Assembly: GCF_020829495.1 (NCBI RefSeq)
Contig: NZ_JAIVFQ010000001.1
Location: 285,590 to 338,144, forward strand
From: Nostoc favosum CHAB5714
GTDB taxonomy: Bacteria; Cyanobacteriota; Cyanobacteriia; Cyanobacteriales; Nostocaceae
Length of the DNA stretch: 52,555 bases
Reading direction: 5' to 3'
Shown here: positions 26,796 through 37,500 of the stretch, piece after piece
How the letters are laid out: each line of letters starts with the position of its first letter
Numbering within the stretch: position 1 is the first letter of the stretch
Notes under the pieces: generated by a model
What the model was told of the DNA's origin: nothing
Databases searched by the model: none
The model's input: the letters and a program-made list of their open reading frames with translations, nothing else
Program-made: the position numbers and the translations under genes

Positions 26796-26808
26796 CACAA
26801 TTATAACT

Positions 26809-28137
26809 ATGAGAAAGCAGATTTTTGTAGTGTTCCAAAACTTGGGCACTCTTGTATTACTAGCGATCGCATTTCCCTTAAACTGCATCGTCGTCTTAAC
26901 ATCGCTACTGTGGAGCTTTATTAAGCAACCATTCAGTAAGTCAATTGTTGTCAACCCCAATTCTAAAAATATCTTGATTGCTGGCGCTAGAATGACTAAA
27001 ACCCTTCAGCTAGCGCGTTCATTTCATGCTGCTGGGCATCGGGTTATTATAATTGATATTGACAAATACTGGTTAAGTGGTAATAAATATTCCAACTCTG
27101 TTGCAGGCTTTTATACTGTTCCCGATCCCAGCAAAGACTTAGAAGGCTACATTGAAACCCTACACGCGATCGCTAAAACAGAAAAGATCGACTTTTTTAT
27201 CCCGGTAGCCATTTTTTCCGTCATCCACTTTGATCAAGGCAAGTCACCCTTACCAGACTGTGTAGAGTTTTTCCACTTCGATGGTGATGTCACAAAAATC
27301 CTGGATGACAAGTTTGCCTTTTCCGAAACAGCGCGATCGTTCGGTTTATCTGTCCCCAAATCTTTCAAAATTACCGATCCCGAACAAGTCCTCAACTTCG
27401 ACTTTTCTCAGGAGAAGCGCAAATACATTCTTAAAAGCATCCCCTACGATCAAGTGCGTCGCTTGAATCTCACCAAGCTACCTTGCGATACAAAATCAGA
27501 AACAGCAGCATTTGTCAATAGTCTGCCCATCAGTGAGGAGAACCCCTGGATTATGCAGGAATTCATCCTTGGAAAGGAATACTGCACTCACACTACCGCG
27601 CGAGATGGAGAGTCAAGAATGTACTGCTGCTGTGAGTCATCCGCCTTTCAAGTCAACTACGAAAACGTTGATCGGCAAGAAATTATGCAATGGGCGAGTC
27701 ATTTTACCAAAGAACTGGGAAAAACTGGACAACTTTCCTTTGACTTCATCCAAGCAGAAGACGGAACTGTTTACGCGATTGAGTGTAACCCCCGTACTCA
27801 CTCCGCCATTACTATGTTTTACAATCATCCAGGAGTAGCGGATGCCTATCTTGGTAAAGAGCCTCTGGCTGAATCTTTGCAGCCTCTTGGTGATAGTAAG
27901 CCAACCTATTGGCTCTACCACGAAGTTTGGCGGCTAAATGAGATTAGATCGTTCAAGCAACTGCAAACCTGGGTAAGAAACATCAGGCGGGGGAAAGAAG
28001 CAATTTTTGAGGTGAGCGATCCCTTACCCTTCCTGATGGTACATCACTGGCAGATTCCCTTACTCATTCTCGACAACTTACGAAGACTCAAAGGTTGGAT
28101 AAGAATAGATTTCAATATGGGCGAGCTTATAGAATGA
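26809..28137 (+). CDS. mysC: ATP-grasp mycosporine-glycine synthase, copy 2 (conserved form)
   Basis: A 442-residue MysC with the same architecture as copy 1: N-terminal helix LGTLVLLAIAFPLN, NILIAGARMTKTLQLARSF, ATP-grasp blocks KYILKS, NPWIMQEFILGKEYCTH and DFIQAEDGTVYAIECNPRTHSAIT. The intact NPRTHS motif and a natural C-terminus (FNMGELIE) suggest that this copy kept the ancestral activity. It begins 121 bases after mysC1, with the same 20-base leader before the ATG as copy 1. Having two ligases of the MysC type resembles the five-gene myl cluster of Cylindrospermum stagnale, which I recall makes mycosporine-lysine and -ornithine. The actual substrates here are unknown. Confidence 0.94.
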   Translation: MRKQIFVVFQNLGTLVLLAIAFPLNCIVVLTSLLWSFIKQPFSKSIVVNPNSKNILIAGARMTKTLQLARSFHAAGHRVIIIDIDKYWLSGNKYSNSVAGFYTVPDPSKDLEGYIETLHAIAKTEKIDFFIPVAIFSVIHFDQGKSPLPDCVEFFHFDGDVTKILDDKFAFSETARSFGLSVPKSFKITDPEQVLNFDFSQEKRKYILKSIPYDQVRRLNLTKLPCDTKSETAAFVNSLPISEENPWIMQEFILGKEYCTHTTARDGESRMYCCCESSAFQVNYENVDRQEIMQWASHFTKELGKTGQLSFDFIQAEDGTVYAIECNPRTHSAITMFYNHPGVADAYLGKEPLAESLQPLGDSKPTYWLYHEVWRLNEIRSFKQLQTWVRNIRRGKEAIFEVSDPLPFLMVHHWQIPLLILDNLRRLKGWIRIDFNMGELIE

Positions 28138-28161
28138 TACCAATCCGCATTTTAAAGCGTA

Positions 28162-28311
28162 AGGGACTTCCAAGAAATAAATTACTCAAATAAACGTAGA
28201 CGCAGAGCGGCTTGCCGCAGGCTACCTTATTAGGCACGGAGAACACAGAGGAATGAGGAGGAGAGAGTTTTTTCGCCAGTTTTTTGGGTATTTTTTTATT
28301 TGGAAGTCCCT
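28162..28311. repeat. MITE-like element (family E), copy 2
   Basis: AGGGACTTCCAA at the left and TTGGAAGTCCCT at the right are perfect inverse complements, 150 bases apart. The body matches the reverse complement of 18668-18901 without the nested block of that copy. It closes the 3' side of the MAA cluster and separates it from the convergent cyclase gene. Confidence 0.88.
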
Positions 28312-28382
28312 AATCTAGTATGCTCCAGATGAGCCTCTGGTTTACAAGCCCCAAGCGAAAAGTAGGTGGGGTAGTTGACCGA

Positions 28383-30965
28383 TTATTTTTCCTGAAACGT
28401 CCAAACTCCTTCATCCCAATCTGATTCTGTTGGGGGTGACTGTAACCAATGCTGACAACGCAACAGATGTAACATAGCAGCTTTATCATGGTTATCTGCT
28501 GCCAAAACTTTGGCAAACTCGGCTCTTGCAAAGGAAAACTGCCGCTTGAGGTAATACTCGCGCCCTTTATGATAATGCTCAATCACTTGCAATTTTTCGC
28601 TTTCAATAGGATTGGAACGCAAACCCAGCAATTCGTATATGGCTACTGGCTCATTTCTACCCTTGACACGAATGTAATCTAGTTCTCTAGCCCAAATATG
28701 ATCTTGGCATGGTTTAAAAGTGTTATGGCTAATAATAATGTCGCAGCCATATTGTTTACTGACACTTTCTAATCGAGAGCCAAGATTAACGCCATCGCCA
28801 ATGGCGGTAAATTCCATCCGCTTACTAGAGCCAATATTCCCACTAATCACGGTATCTGAGTTGATACCAATGCCGATTTTAATTTTGGGCTTATCATCTG
28901 CATAGCGACGTTGATTAAATTCGTGCAGACGATCGCGCATTTCTAAGGATGTTTGCACTGCCATCCAAGCGTGTTCTTCCAATGGTAGGGGAGAACCAAA
29001 CACAGCCATGATGGCATCACCGATGTATTTGTCAAGAGTGCCTTTATGTTTAAAGACTGCCTCCACCATTGATTCAAAATATTCATTGAGCATACTCACC
29101 ACTTCTTCTGCTTCTAAGTTTTCCGTTAAAGTGGTGTAGCCGCGAATATCGGAAAATAAAATCGAAACTTCTTTGCGATCGCCTCCTAGTTTAGCGTCAT
29201 CTAATTTCAGCAATTCTTCAGCTAATTCCTGGGTCATGTAGCGGTACATCGTACTCTTGAGCCGCTTTTCATCACTGATATCTTCCATTACTACCAGCGC
29301 CCCCCGGACTTGCTCTTGGTCGCTAGCATCAGCTATTGTGTTAATCGATAAATTAATACTGTGCTGTTCTGTACCAGTAGTTAGGAGTGTGCGATCGGGG
29401 TAATATTGCTGGCGGCCTTTTAAGTCGGCTGCATGTAAAGCATCGTGATACCACTTGCTAAAGTCACCTTCTTTGATGCCGATCGCGTCAGTAACTAATT
29501 TACCTTCTAAACGGTCTTCTGGCTCCAGTCCTAGCAAACGCTTGGCACTTTCATTAGCGGCGATAATTAACCCGGCTTTATCAGTGGAAACTACTCCATT
29601 GGAAAGACTACGCAAAATATCCCGTTGCATTTGTTCTTGTTGCTTAACTGTGGCAAACAACTGAGCATTTTGCAGCGCTACTCCCGCTTGAATATTAAAA
29701 GCTTCCATAAATTCTTCATCGTTGCGATCAAAGCTAGCTTGGAAGCAGTCGGGAGCTTTAGGCCAATCACCTGGATTATAAGGTGGAAAATCACCAGATT
29801 TCTTTTTATTTACGAGTTGGGTAACGCCAATCAGTTGTTGATCAGCGTTAAATACTGGCATACAAAGCAAGCTACAGGTGCGATAGCCATTTTGCTGGTC
29901 GAGTTGTTTGGCAGTATCAGAATCAGGATGGTAGTACAAATCAAAGGCAATATTCAATTTCTTGCCAGAAGCCGCTACTATACCAGCAAAGCCTTTACCT
30001 ACGGGGACTCGCAACTCCTTAGTTGAACCATCATCCTGGGTAATTTTCGTCCACAATTCATGGCGATCGCGGTCTATTAACCATAGTGTACTGCGATCGG
30101 CATTCATCAGTTCCTTGGCTTCATCCATCACCCGCTTCAGGGTATCTTCTAAGTCGAGACTGCTTTGAGAGAGGGACTTGATCGCCTTCATCAGCGCCGC
30201 CACTGCTCTTTGTTTTTGAGTGGCTACATAAAAAGAGCGCGAGGATTCTAAAATCAGGCGAATCGAAGGGGCAAATTCTTGAAATAATTGTTCGTCAGCA
30301 CGGATAAAACCTTTGGTATCAATGCGCTCTGCAAGTGGAGCATCGGGATTATTCCCAGATTTTAATTTATTCAGTAATTGCACTACCGCAACTAACTGTC
30401 CATGTTCATTCAATAATGGCAAAGCCAGCATGGTGTAGGTGCGGTAGCCAGTTCTTTTTTCTTGTTCTTGGGCAAAATGCGATCGCGGATCGTTATAAAA
30501 ATCAAAGGGAATATTAATAACTTGCTTGAAGGTGGCGACTTCCCCAGCAATGCCTTTATTGGCGGGGATGCGAATTTCTAAAGAGCGATCGCCCTCCCCC
30601 TCAGCCAGAATCGACCAGAGTTCTTGTTTTTCTTCATCCAATAAAAATATCGTCGTCCGGTCTGCCCCCAGTAATTCCCCGGTTTTCAAGGTAATCGAAT
30701 GCAACATTTCTTGCAGAAGAGTTTCAAATCCCTGAGAATCCAGCATTGACAGGGTTTGATGGACAATCTGTAATTTTTGCTCGACATCCTGAACGACCTG
30801 TTTAAAAGTATCCTGAGTCAAAGGAGCAAGAAACGAAGAAAAAGTTCCTTGTCTTGTGGCAAGAGCACCCACAGGAGCAGAATTTGCTTGTAATTCGAGG
30901 TTTTCTTGGTTGTGAACACCAATAATCAAATCGGTGGTCTCCCCACAATCTTGATACACTGACAT
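28383..30965 (-). CDS. CyaB-type adenylate cyclase with tandem GAF and PAS domains
   Basis: This protein makes cAMP from ATP. Length (860) and order match CyaB1/CyaB2 of Anabaena: GAF-A (about 75-225), GAF-B (270-430), PAS (450-575), class III cyclase (595-780) and a C-terminal TPR-like helical tail (790-845). In the Anabaena enzymes the GAF pair binds cAMP and gives positive feedback. The cyclase has both metal Asp residues (LFSDIRGYTTL near 603 and YIGDAIMAVFG), the substrate Lys in KRMEFTAIGDG and a Thr where most cyclases have Asp, followed by NLGSRLE. This Lys/Thr pair is, as I recall, the known Anabaena variant for ATP. No membrane helix; it should be cytosolic. It is convergent with mysC2. 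Confidence 0.93.
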   Translation of the reverse strand: MSVYQDCGETTDLIIGVHNQENLELQANSAPVGALATRQGTFSSFLAPLTQDTFKQVVQDVEQKLQIVHQTLSMLDSQGFETLLQEMLHSITLKTGELLGADRTTIFLLDEEKQELWSILAEGEGDRSLEIRIPANKGIAGEVATFKQVINIPFDFYNDPRSHFAQEQEKRTGYRTYTMLALPLLNEHGQLVAVVQLLNKLKSGNNPDAPLAERIDTKGFIRADEQLFQEFAPSIRLILESSRSFYVATQKQRAVAALMKAIKSLSQSSLDLEDTLKRVMDEAKELMNADRSTLWLIDRDRHELWTKITQDDGSTKELRVPVGKGFAGIVAASGKKLNIAFDLYYHPDSDTAKQLDQQNGYRTCSLLCMPVFNADQQLIGVTQLVNKKKSGDFPPYNPGDWPKAPDCFQASFDRNDEEFMEAFNIQAGVALQNAQLFATVKQQEQMQRDILRSLSNGVVSTDKAGLIIAANESAKRLLGLEPEDRLEGKLVTDAIGIKEGDFSKWYHDALHAADLKGRQQYYPDRTLLTTGTEQHSINLSINTIADASDQEQVRGALVVMEDISDEKRLKSTMYRYMTQELAEELLKLDDAKLGGDRKEVSILFSDIRGYTTLTENLEAEEVVSMLNEYFESMVEAVFKHKGTLDKYIGDAIMAVFGSPLPLEEHAWMAVQTSLEMRDRLHEFNQRRYADDKPKIKIGIGINSDTVISGNIGSSKRMEFTAIGDGVNLGSRLESVSKQYGCDIIISHNTFKPCQDHIWARELDYIRVKGRNEPVAIYELLGLRSNPIESEKLQVIEHYHKGREYYLKRQFSFARAEFAKVLAADNHDKAAMLHLLRCQHWLQSPPTESDWDEGVWTFQEK

Positions 30966-31567
30966 AATAGGTTTTTTATATAGCAGGATGAGATTTTAGA
31001 TGTAACAATGCAATTAAATTTATGTAAGTGGTGCTAAAAGCAACAATTGCTTAATGTTATCCATAGTTTAATCGCTTGTTTGGCTAGCGTCATCCTGAGA
31101 ACCAAGGTGGAAGTCAATTACTTATGACTACAGTACAGATGCAGTAATACTCCGAACCCCTGCTACCGTTTACAAAGTCTTCTGGGGATCGTCAATTTTG
31201 TATTGAAGAAGAAGTCAGAATCAAGCAGGGCTATTTCATTCTCATCTAGTCCGCCTCAGAATGAATTCTGAGTCTAATAGCGAAAGTCGTCTAAAGACGA
31301 CTAATAAAAGGTTATAGTCACGTTTTAACGGACTTTAAGCTATGAGCCGCAGAACTTCAGTTCTGGGCGGTTTCTGTTTAGAACGAAATAGCACTGATAA
31401 TCACTAGACCTCTTGCATAAATCAAAAATAAAGAACCCCACCCCGCATTTGAGTAAAGCAAACGCTCCCCTCCCCGCTTGCGGGGAGGGGTTGGGGGTGG
31501 GGTGTTAGGGACTTTTGCAAGAGGTCTACTCTTCGTGAGGGATTCAGATCCGCGACTCGTACAGAAT
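30966..31567. other. Intergenic region between two large minus-strand genes
   Basis: No gene was found. It holds a family C element (31405-31528), a small palindrome AGTCGTCTAAAGACGACT at 31284-31301 and the phrase CAGAACTTCAGTTCTGGGCGG near 31350, which are common dispersed repeats. The cyclase promoter should lie in its first part. Confidence 0.6.
31405..31528. repeat. MITE-like element (family C), copy 2
   Basis: TAGACCTCTTGCA and TGCAAGAGGTCTA are perfect 13-base inverted ends. The interior has CCCCACCCCGCATTTG and a GCTTGCGGGGAGGGG hairpin. Oriented opposite to the copy at 9375-9493. Confidence 0.9.
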
Positions 31568-34500
31568 TCATGCTGAATTCTGACGACTGACTCCTGAATT
31601 CTGTTTCAATAAGTCTAATAAGACGATCGCCTTCACCAATTCCTCTGGATCTACAGGCTTGGAAATATGCTGTTGAAATCCGGCAGCGATCGCTTGCTGA
31701 TAATCCACCTCTCCAGCATAAGCAGTTAAGGCGATCGCTGGAATTGTCCCGCCTTGCTCTGGTTGCAAACTCCTCACCTGTCGCATCAGCATGTAACCAT
31801 CCATTTCTGGCATCCCGATATCGCTAATGAGCAAATTTGGCTGGGATTGACTCAGCGCAGTTAAAGCTTCAATGGCTGAGGCGACAGCAGTCACAGTTGC
31901 ACCATATTGCTCCAGCATGAAAGGCAAAAACTCTCGCATATCTGCGTCATCATCCACCACGAGAATCTCTAAGCCAGACAAGGGTAAGGACTGATCTTCT
32001 ACAAGTGAGAAGTTATCTTTTGCATCCTTGATTTTTTTGCTTTCATCCTGTAAGCATGGAATTTTGACGGTGAAAGTTGCTCCTTGTTCTTCGCCCAGGC
32101 TTTGGGCTTGAACAGTTCCCCCGTGAAGTTCTACAAGATGCCGGACGATCGCTAATCCTAAACCTAAACCGCCAAATTTTCGAGTTGTGGCACTATCTGC
32201 TTGACGGAAATAATCAAAGACATAGGGTAAGAACTCAGGCGCAATTCCCTTCCCTGTGTCAGTGACGCAGATTTGTACCTGTGAGTCAATTTGCTCTAAT
32301 TTAATTTTTACCTCTCCCCCAGTGGGAGTAAACTTAATGGCATTGGAAAGGATATTCCAAAAAACTTGTTGCAATCGATTGGCATCGCCTAAAACTGGCC
32401 CGACACTAGATTCAATAATTGTCTGAATCTCGATGGACTTAGCCTGTGCTGATAAACGCACTGTCTCGATCGCAGCTTCAATGACTGATATCAAATTAAT
32501 GGGGCTGAAGTTGAGGTTAAGTTTACCCTGAAGGATGCGGGAGACATCAAGCAAATCTTCAATCAATTGGGTTTGTAACTTGGCGTTGCGCTCAATGGTT
32601 TCGAGGGCGCGATCGCTTGTTACTTGATCAAGCTTGCGGGTTCGCATCAGTTTTGTCCAACCCAGAATTGGGTTAAGCGGTGTTCTCAATTCATGGGAGA
32701 GAACAGCGAGAAATTCATCTTTGATGCGGTTTGCTGATTCAGCAGCGTTTCGCGCCGTTAGTTCGGCTTCGTAAAGATGGGCGCGAGCGATCGCTTGGGC
32801 GCATTGTTGAGCAATGGCCAAGATAAACGCTTGATCTTCTCCATTAAGTTGTTGAGGCTGGGCAAATCCCAAAGTTATACCGCCAACGGCCCAACCTTCT
32901 ACCATCAATGGAATAGAAATCCAGGCTTCAAAGTCATATTGGGCGTAAATTTCTGCCAAATGCGGGTAACGAGCCACCCGATTTTCTGTTGCTTGTGCCC
33001 AAATAGGTTTCCCAGTCCGCACAGCTTCTGCTAGGGGAGAGGGTGAATCGATGGCAAAATTACGCCAAGTATTTACCAAATCCTGCTTATAGCCAACTGC
33101 ACGCACAATTTCCAGTTCAGTTTTACTTTCATTCACCAAGGCGACGAGGGCAGAACTGGCTCCCAAGGCAGCCATGCTCTGCTCTACAATGACTTCAGAT
33201 ACTTGGGCTGGTGTCAGCGATTCTGAAAGAGCAGCCGTGATGGATTGAAGACGGGCAATGCGCTCTAAGGCCTGCTCTGCTCTTGTTTGTGCTTGCTGCG
33301 CTTCTTGGTAAAGGCGGGCATTATCGATGGCGATCGCAGCTCGATGGGCAACATCTTCAGCTAGTGACAAGTCAGCCGTGCTGTAACGCCGTTCGGATTC
33401 AGCAGTCACAAAGGAAATTGCACCAAAAATCCGTTCGCGTGCCATCAATGGCAAGATAATACATGACTTTAAACCAAGTTCACGTACAATACTCAGATGT
33501 TCTGCATCCGGGATAGCTGCTGCTAGGGCTGCATCTGAAATTTCAGCTACCATTTCTGCTAGTCCAGTACGCAGCACCTTAGACACACCTTCATCTGCAT
33601 CCAACTTTCTGGGATAACGCTGATAGAGTTCCCAAGCGAGTTTCACTTTCTCTGGATCTCGGTGAGCAACTGCTACCCGATTAATTGATTGGTTATCTTG
33701 CAACAGATCAACGGCGCACCAGTCGGCGAAGTAAGGCACAACCAGATTGGCCACACTTGCTAACGTGCTTTCGTAATTGAGGGAAGAGGCGAGTGTTGCA
33801 CTGACTTGAGCCAAAAATGTTGCTCGTTGCTGATCGGCTTCTGCTTCCAGACGGGCGGTTTGCTCTTGAATCAGTTGGATACGTTTGGCTTCAGATTGTT
33901 TGCGATCTGTAATATCAAGCACAACACCGCTCATGTGTGTTGCTTTACCTGCTTCATTGAAAAAGGCTTTTCCTCGGCAGGCTAGGTAGCGAATACTGCT
34001 GTCATCTCGAATAATTCGATATTCTAAATCATGCTCTACACCTTCGTTAATCGCTCGGCTCAACGATTGAGCCAGCAATCCCCGATCATCTGGATGCAGA
34101 CGAGCTAAAATTGCTTCAGAAGTGCCAACAAAGGTTTCAGGTGTTAACCCAAATAATTGATAAATCTGCTCATCCCAGGCAAAGCGATCGTTGGCAATAT
34201 CCCAACTCCAAACACCGATTTGGGCAGATTTCAACGCCAGATTGAGTTTTGCTTGGCTATTTTCTAGACCTTGATAAAGACGAGCATTTTCTAGAGAAAT
34301 TGCAATTTGAACTGTCAAAATCTCCAGTACGGAAAGTTTTTCCTGTGTAAAGGCGCTGGAAAGAAGATTGTTTTCTAAATATAAGATACCAAGTAATTTC
34401 GACTGAAGCGCGATCGGTAAACAAAGTACAGATTTAGGTTGTTTTTGGATTACATACTCGTCTTGAGAAAACAGATTTTGCTCAGTGGCATTCTGCAAAA

Positions 34501-37500
34501 TTACTGTTTCTTGAGTTCGCTGAACATAATTCAGCATTGATTGCGGAATAACCTGTGAAATTTCACCCTCTAATACAGGTCGGTAAACATTGAGCTTTTC
34601 TGCTTGGTGATTAAATTTAGCTTCTACTTCGATCACCAAATTTTGCTCGTATTCAAGCAACAAATAACCGATTTCTGCTCCTGCTTGCTCGATGACAATC
34701 TGCATTAATGTTTTCAACAACCGCGAAAGCACAATTTCACGAGATATGGTTTGAGACGCTTTAACTACCGATAAAAAGTCTAGCTGTTCACCTGTGCTGA
34801 AAAACGTTCCGTTAGAGACAAGCTGTTGTTGCGGTAATAGCTGAGGATAGGATTCTTCGAGGTGCTTAACTTTAGCAGATGCCTCCCAGCGTACATAAGC
34901 ATTTTTAGCTTCTTGCAAGTAGGTTTTGGCAATTAATTCAAACTTCCGTTCTAGATAAAATTTAGCGCATAGCTCATTAGCCAAAGCTTCATATTGCACA
35001 AATCCCTGCTCACGGGCTGAAGCAATTGATTGCTCATACAAGCGCATTGCTTCCAAGTCTCGATTTTCAATTCGAGCTATTTCAGCAGCTACTAATTGAG
35101 ACTTGTGTAAGAAGTTGGCAGGGCAGTGATTAGCCCAGTATTGCAATTGCCGCTGATGGGATTTTAGGGTTTGTAAAAACTGTTCTTGCTCTTGATCAGA
35201 TACTGTTGGATAAAGAGCCGTGAGAGTCACTGAGTAATATAAAATGTAATCTGCTTCAATTGGTAATGCCAGTGTCGTAACTGGAAAATTAGACAATTTC
35301 AAGGCAGAATTAAATGCTTCTGGATATTTCCCATAATTAAAAAATATAATTAATTTAATAATATGATAAAAAATCATTCCACTGACAAAGCCTGCATCTG
35401 TAATGATAGATAAAGCGGATGATTCATCAAATTCATCATTACTTAGAGTCAGATTGTGGTGAGTCAGTCCGCGCAGATTCATCAGTAGCATCTGCTGTAG
35501 TTTGATTGTCTGATAGACAGTCTCATGTTTAGACTGGCGGGCGAATGCAGTATATTTTTCTAGAGATTTGTATGTTTCTGCAAGTGGAAAACCTAACTGG
35601 ATAATTTGCCACGAGCCTTGATAACCATTGTAGTTCGCCATCGTCACATCACCCGCTTCCACACAGCCGATAAATCCCCGCTCTAAAAATGGAATATCGG
35701 TAGCAATATGGTTACGCCAAACGTTAATATGACTTCCATGAATGTGCAGCACAACTCCTCTAAGTTTCAAGTCATGCAACTTTTCATTTAATTGAATTGT
35801 CATCTCAGAAAATGCGTACCCTGTAGGAATATCATGGAAGATGGAAACCAACAACATGGCATACATGCTGTAGGCAAAACAGGAATCTTCTGTATTACCA
35901 AACTTGAGTGAGTAGTTAACTGCTTTAAGTACGACTAAGGGAAAGAGATCAGGTCTACCAAGATAAGTAGGTGGCCCCAAAGTCGTCAACAGACTAATCA
36001 CTGTTTTAATATTTTGATCTTGGATTAATATAGCATTAATTAAATCAGAGACTTGTCTATTACCTAGATTGGTTAATACTTGGTTTTTTTCAATTGCGAT
36101 CGCAGCTTGTACTTCCTCATTTGTATCAGGGAATGTCACCCCAAAAAGTTTTAAAGCTTCTAATCCCAATGTCAGCGCCTCTTCATACCTACCTGCAACT
36201 TGGTAAAGTCTGATTTGCAGCATATAAATATTAGATTTATCCACATCGGATGCTGCTTTCATGAATAGTATTTCAAATAATTCTTCCGCTTGTCCTAAAT
36301 TCCCTATTAAGAATTCACACTCAGCTAGTTCTCTGAATAGAGTGAATGTTTGTTCATATTGTTCAATCCAGGCATTTTCAGCTAAAAGATTCATGGCAAC
36401 GCTAAAAAAGTTTTTAGCAGGAGTGTAGGCTGTGGAGGCTTTTGCCTTATTAGCAGCGATTAAATTCAACCGTAGCAATTCATCTTTTTCTGTCTGTTCA
36501 ATAATTAGATCCACAGCGAAATTGAGTTGATTGACTAAATCAAATATTTGTTCGTTCACTTGTTCATGACTAGCATTTTTCAGCAAAAGCCGTCCAATTG
36601 TCAGGTGAACTGCCGACTTTGATTCATCAGCAATTAAGGAGTATGCAGCTTGTTGAACTCGATCATGATAGAAACGATAGTTTTTCTGGCCAGTTTCATC
36701 TGACTCTATGGGGATAATTAATCCTCTTAAAATTGCATCAACAAGTGCATTCGCTGTTTCTTCAATAGATTGTTCACCAACGATCGCTAAAACTTCTAAA
36801 TCAAAACGATTACCAATACAGGAGGCTAACTTAAGCACCTTTTGAGTTGCGGCTGGCAGTTTTTGCATCCGCCCAATCATCAAACTGACAATATTATCTG
36901 TCATACCTTGGGCTTCAATCTGAGCTAAATTCCATTGCCACCCCCCTTTTACCCCCCTCTGTCCCCCCTTACCAAGGGGGGTGGGGGATTGAGGGGGGTC
37001 AAAATTCAGCAGATTTTCTTGATGCAGTGTTTTCAGAAACTCATTGACAAAAAAGGGATTGCCGTCAGTTTTTTGGATAATCAATTGAGCAAGAGGTTCT
37101 ACTCGTTCTATTGAACTATGCAAGGTATCAGCAATCAACTGATTGACATAAACAAGATTCAAGGGCGTAAGGGTAATTTCAGTTATTCTTGCTCCATGCT
37201 GGCAAATCTTCTCCATCATCAAACTAAAGGGATGCACAACATCTACTTCGTTATCTCGAAAAGCCAAAATGAAGCAGAGATATTGGATACTAGACCCAGT
37301 AATGACGGTTTGAATTAAATTTAAAGTAGCGCTGTCTGCCCACTGCATATCATCTAAAAAAACAGTGAGCGGATGCTCTTTTTGAGCAAAGACGCTGATA
37401 AAATTCTGAAACACTAAATTGAACCGATTTTGAGATTCGGCAGGCCCCAACTCTGGTATAGGAGGCTGTTCTCCAACGATTAATTCAACTTCTGGAATTA

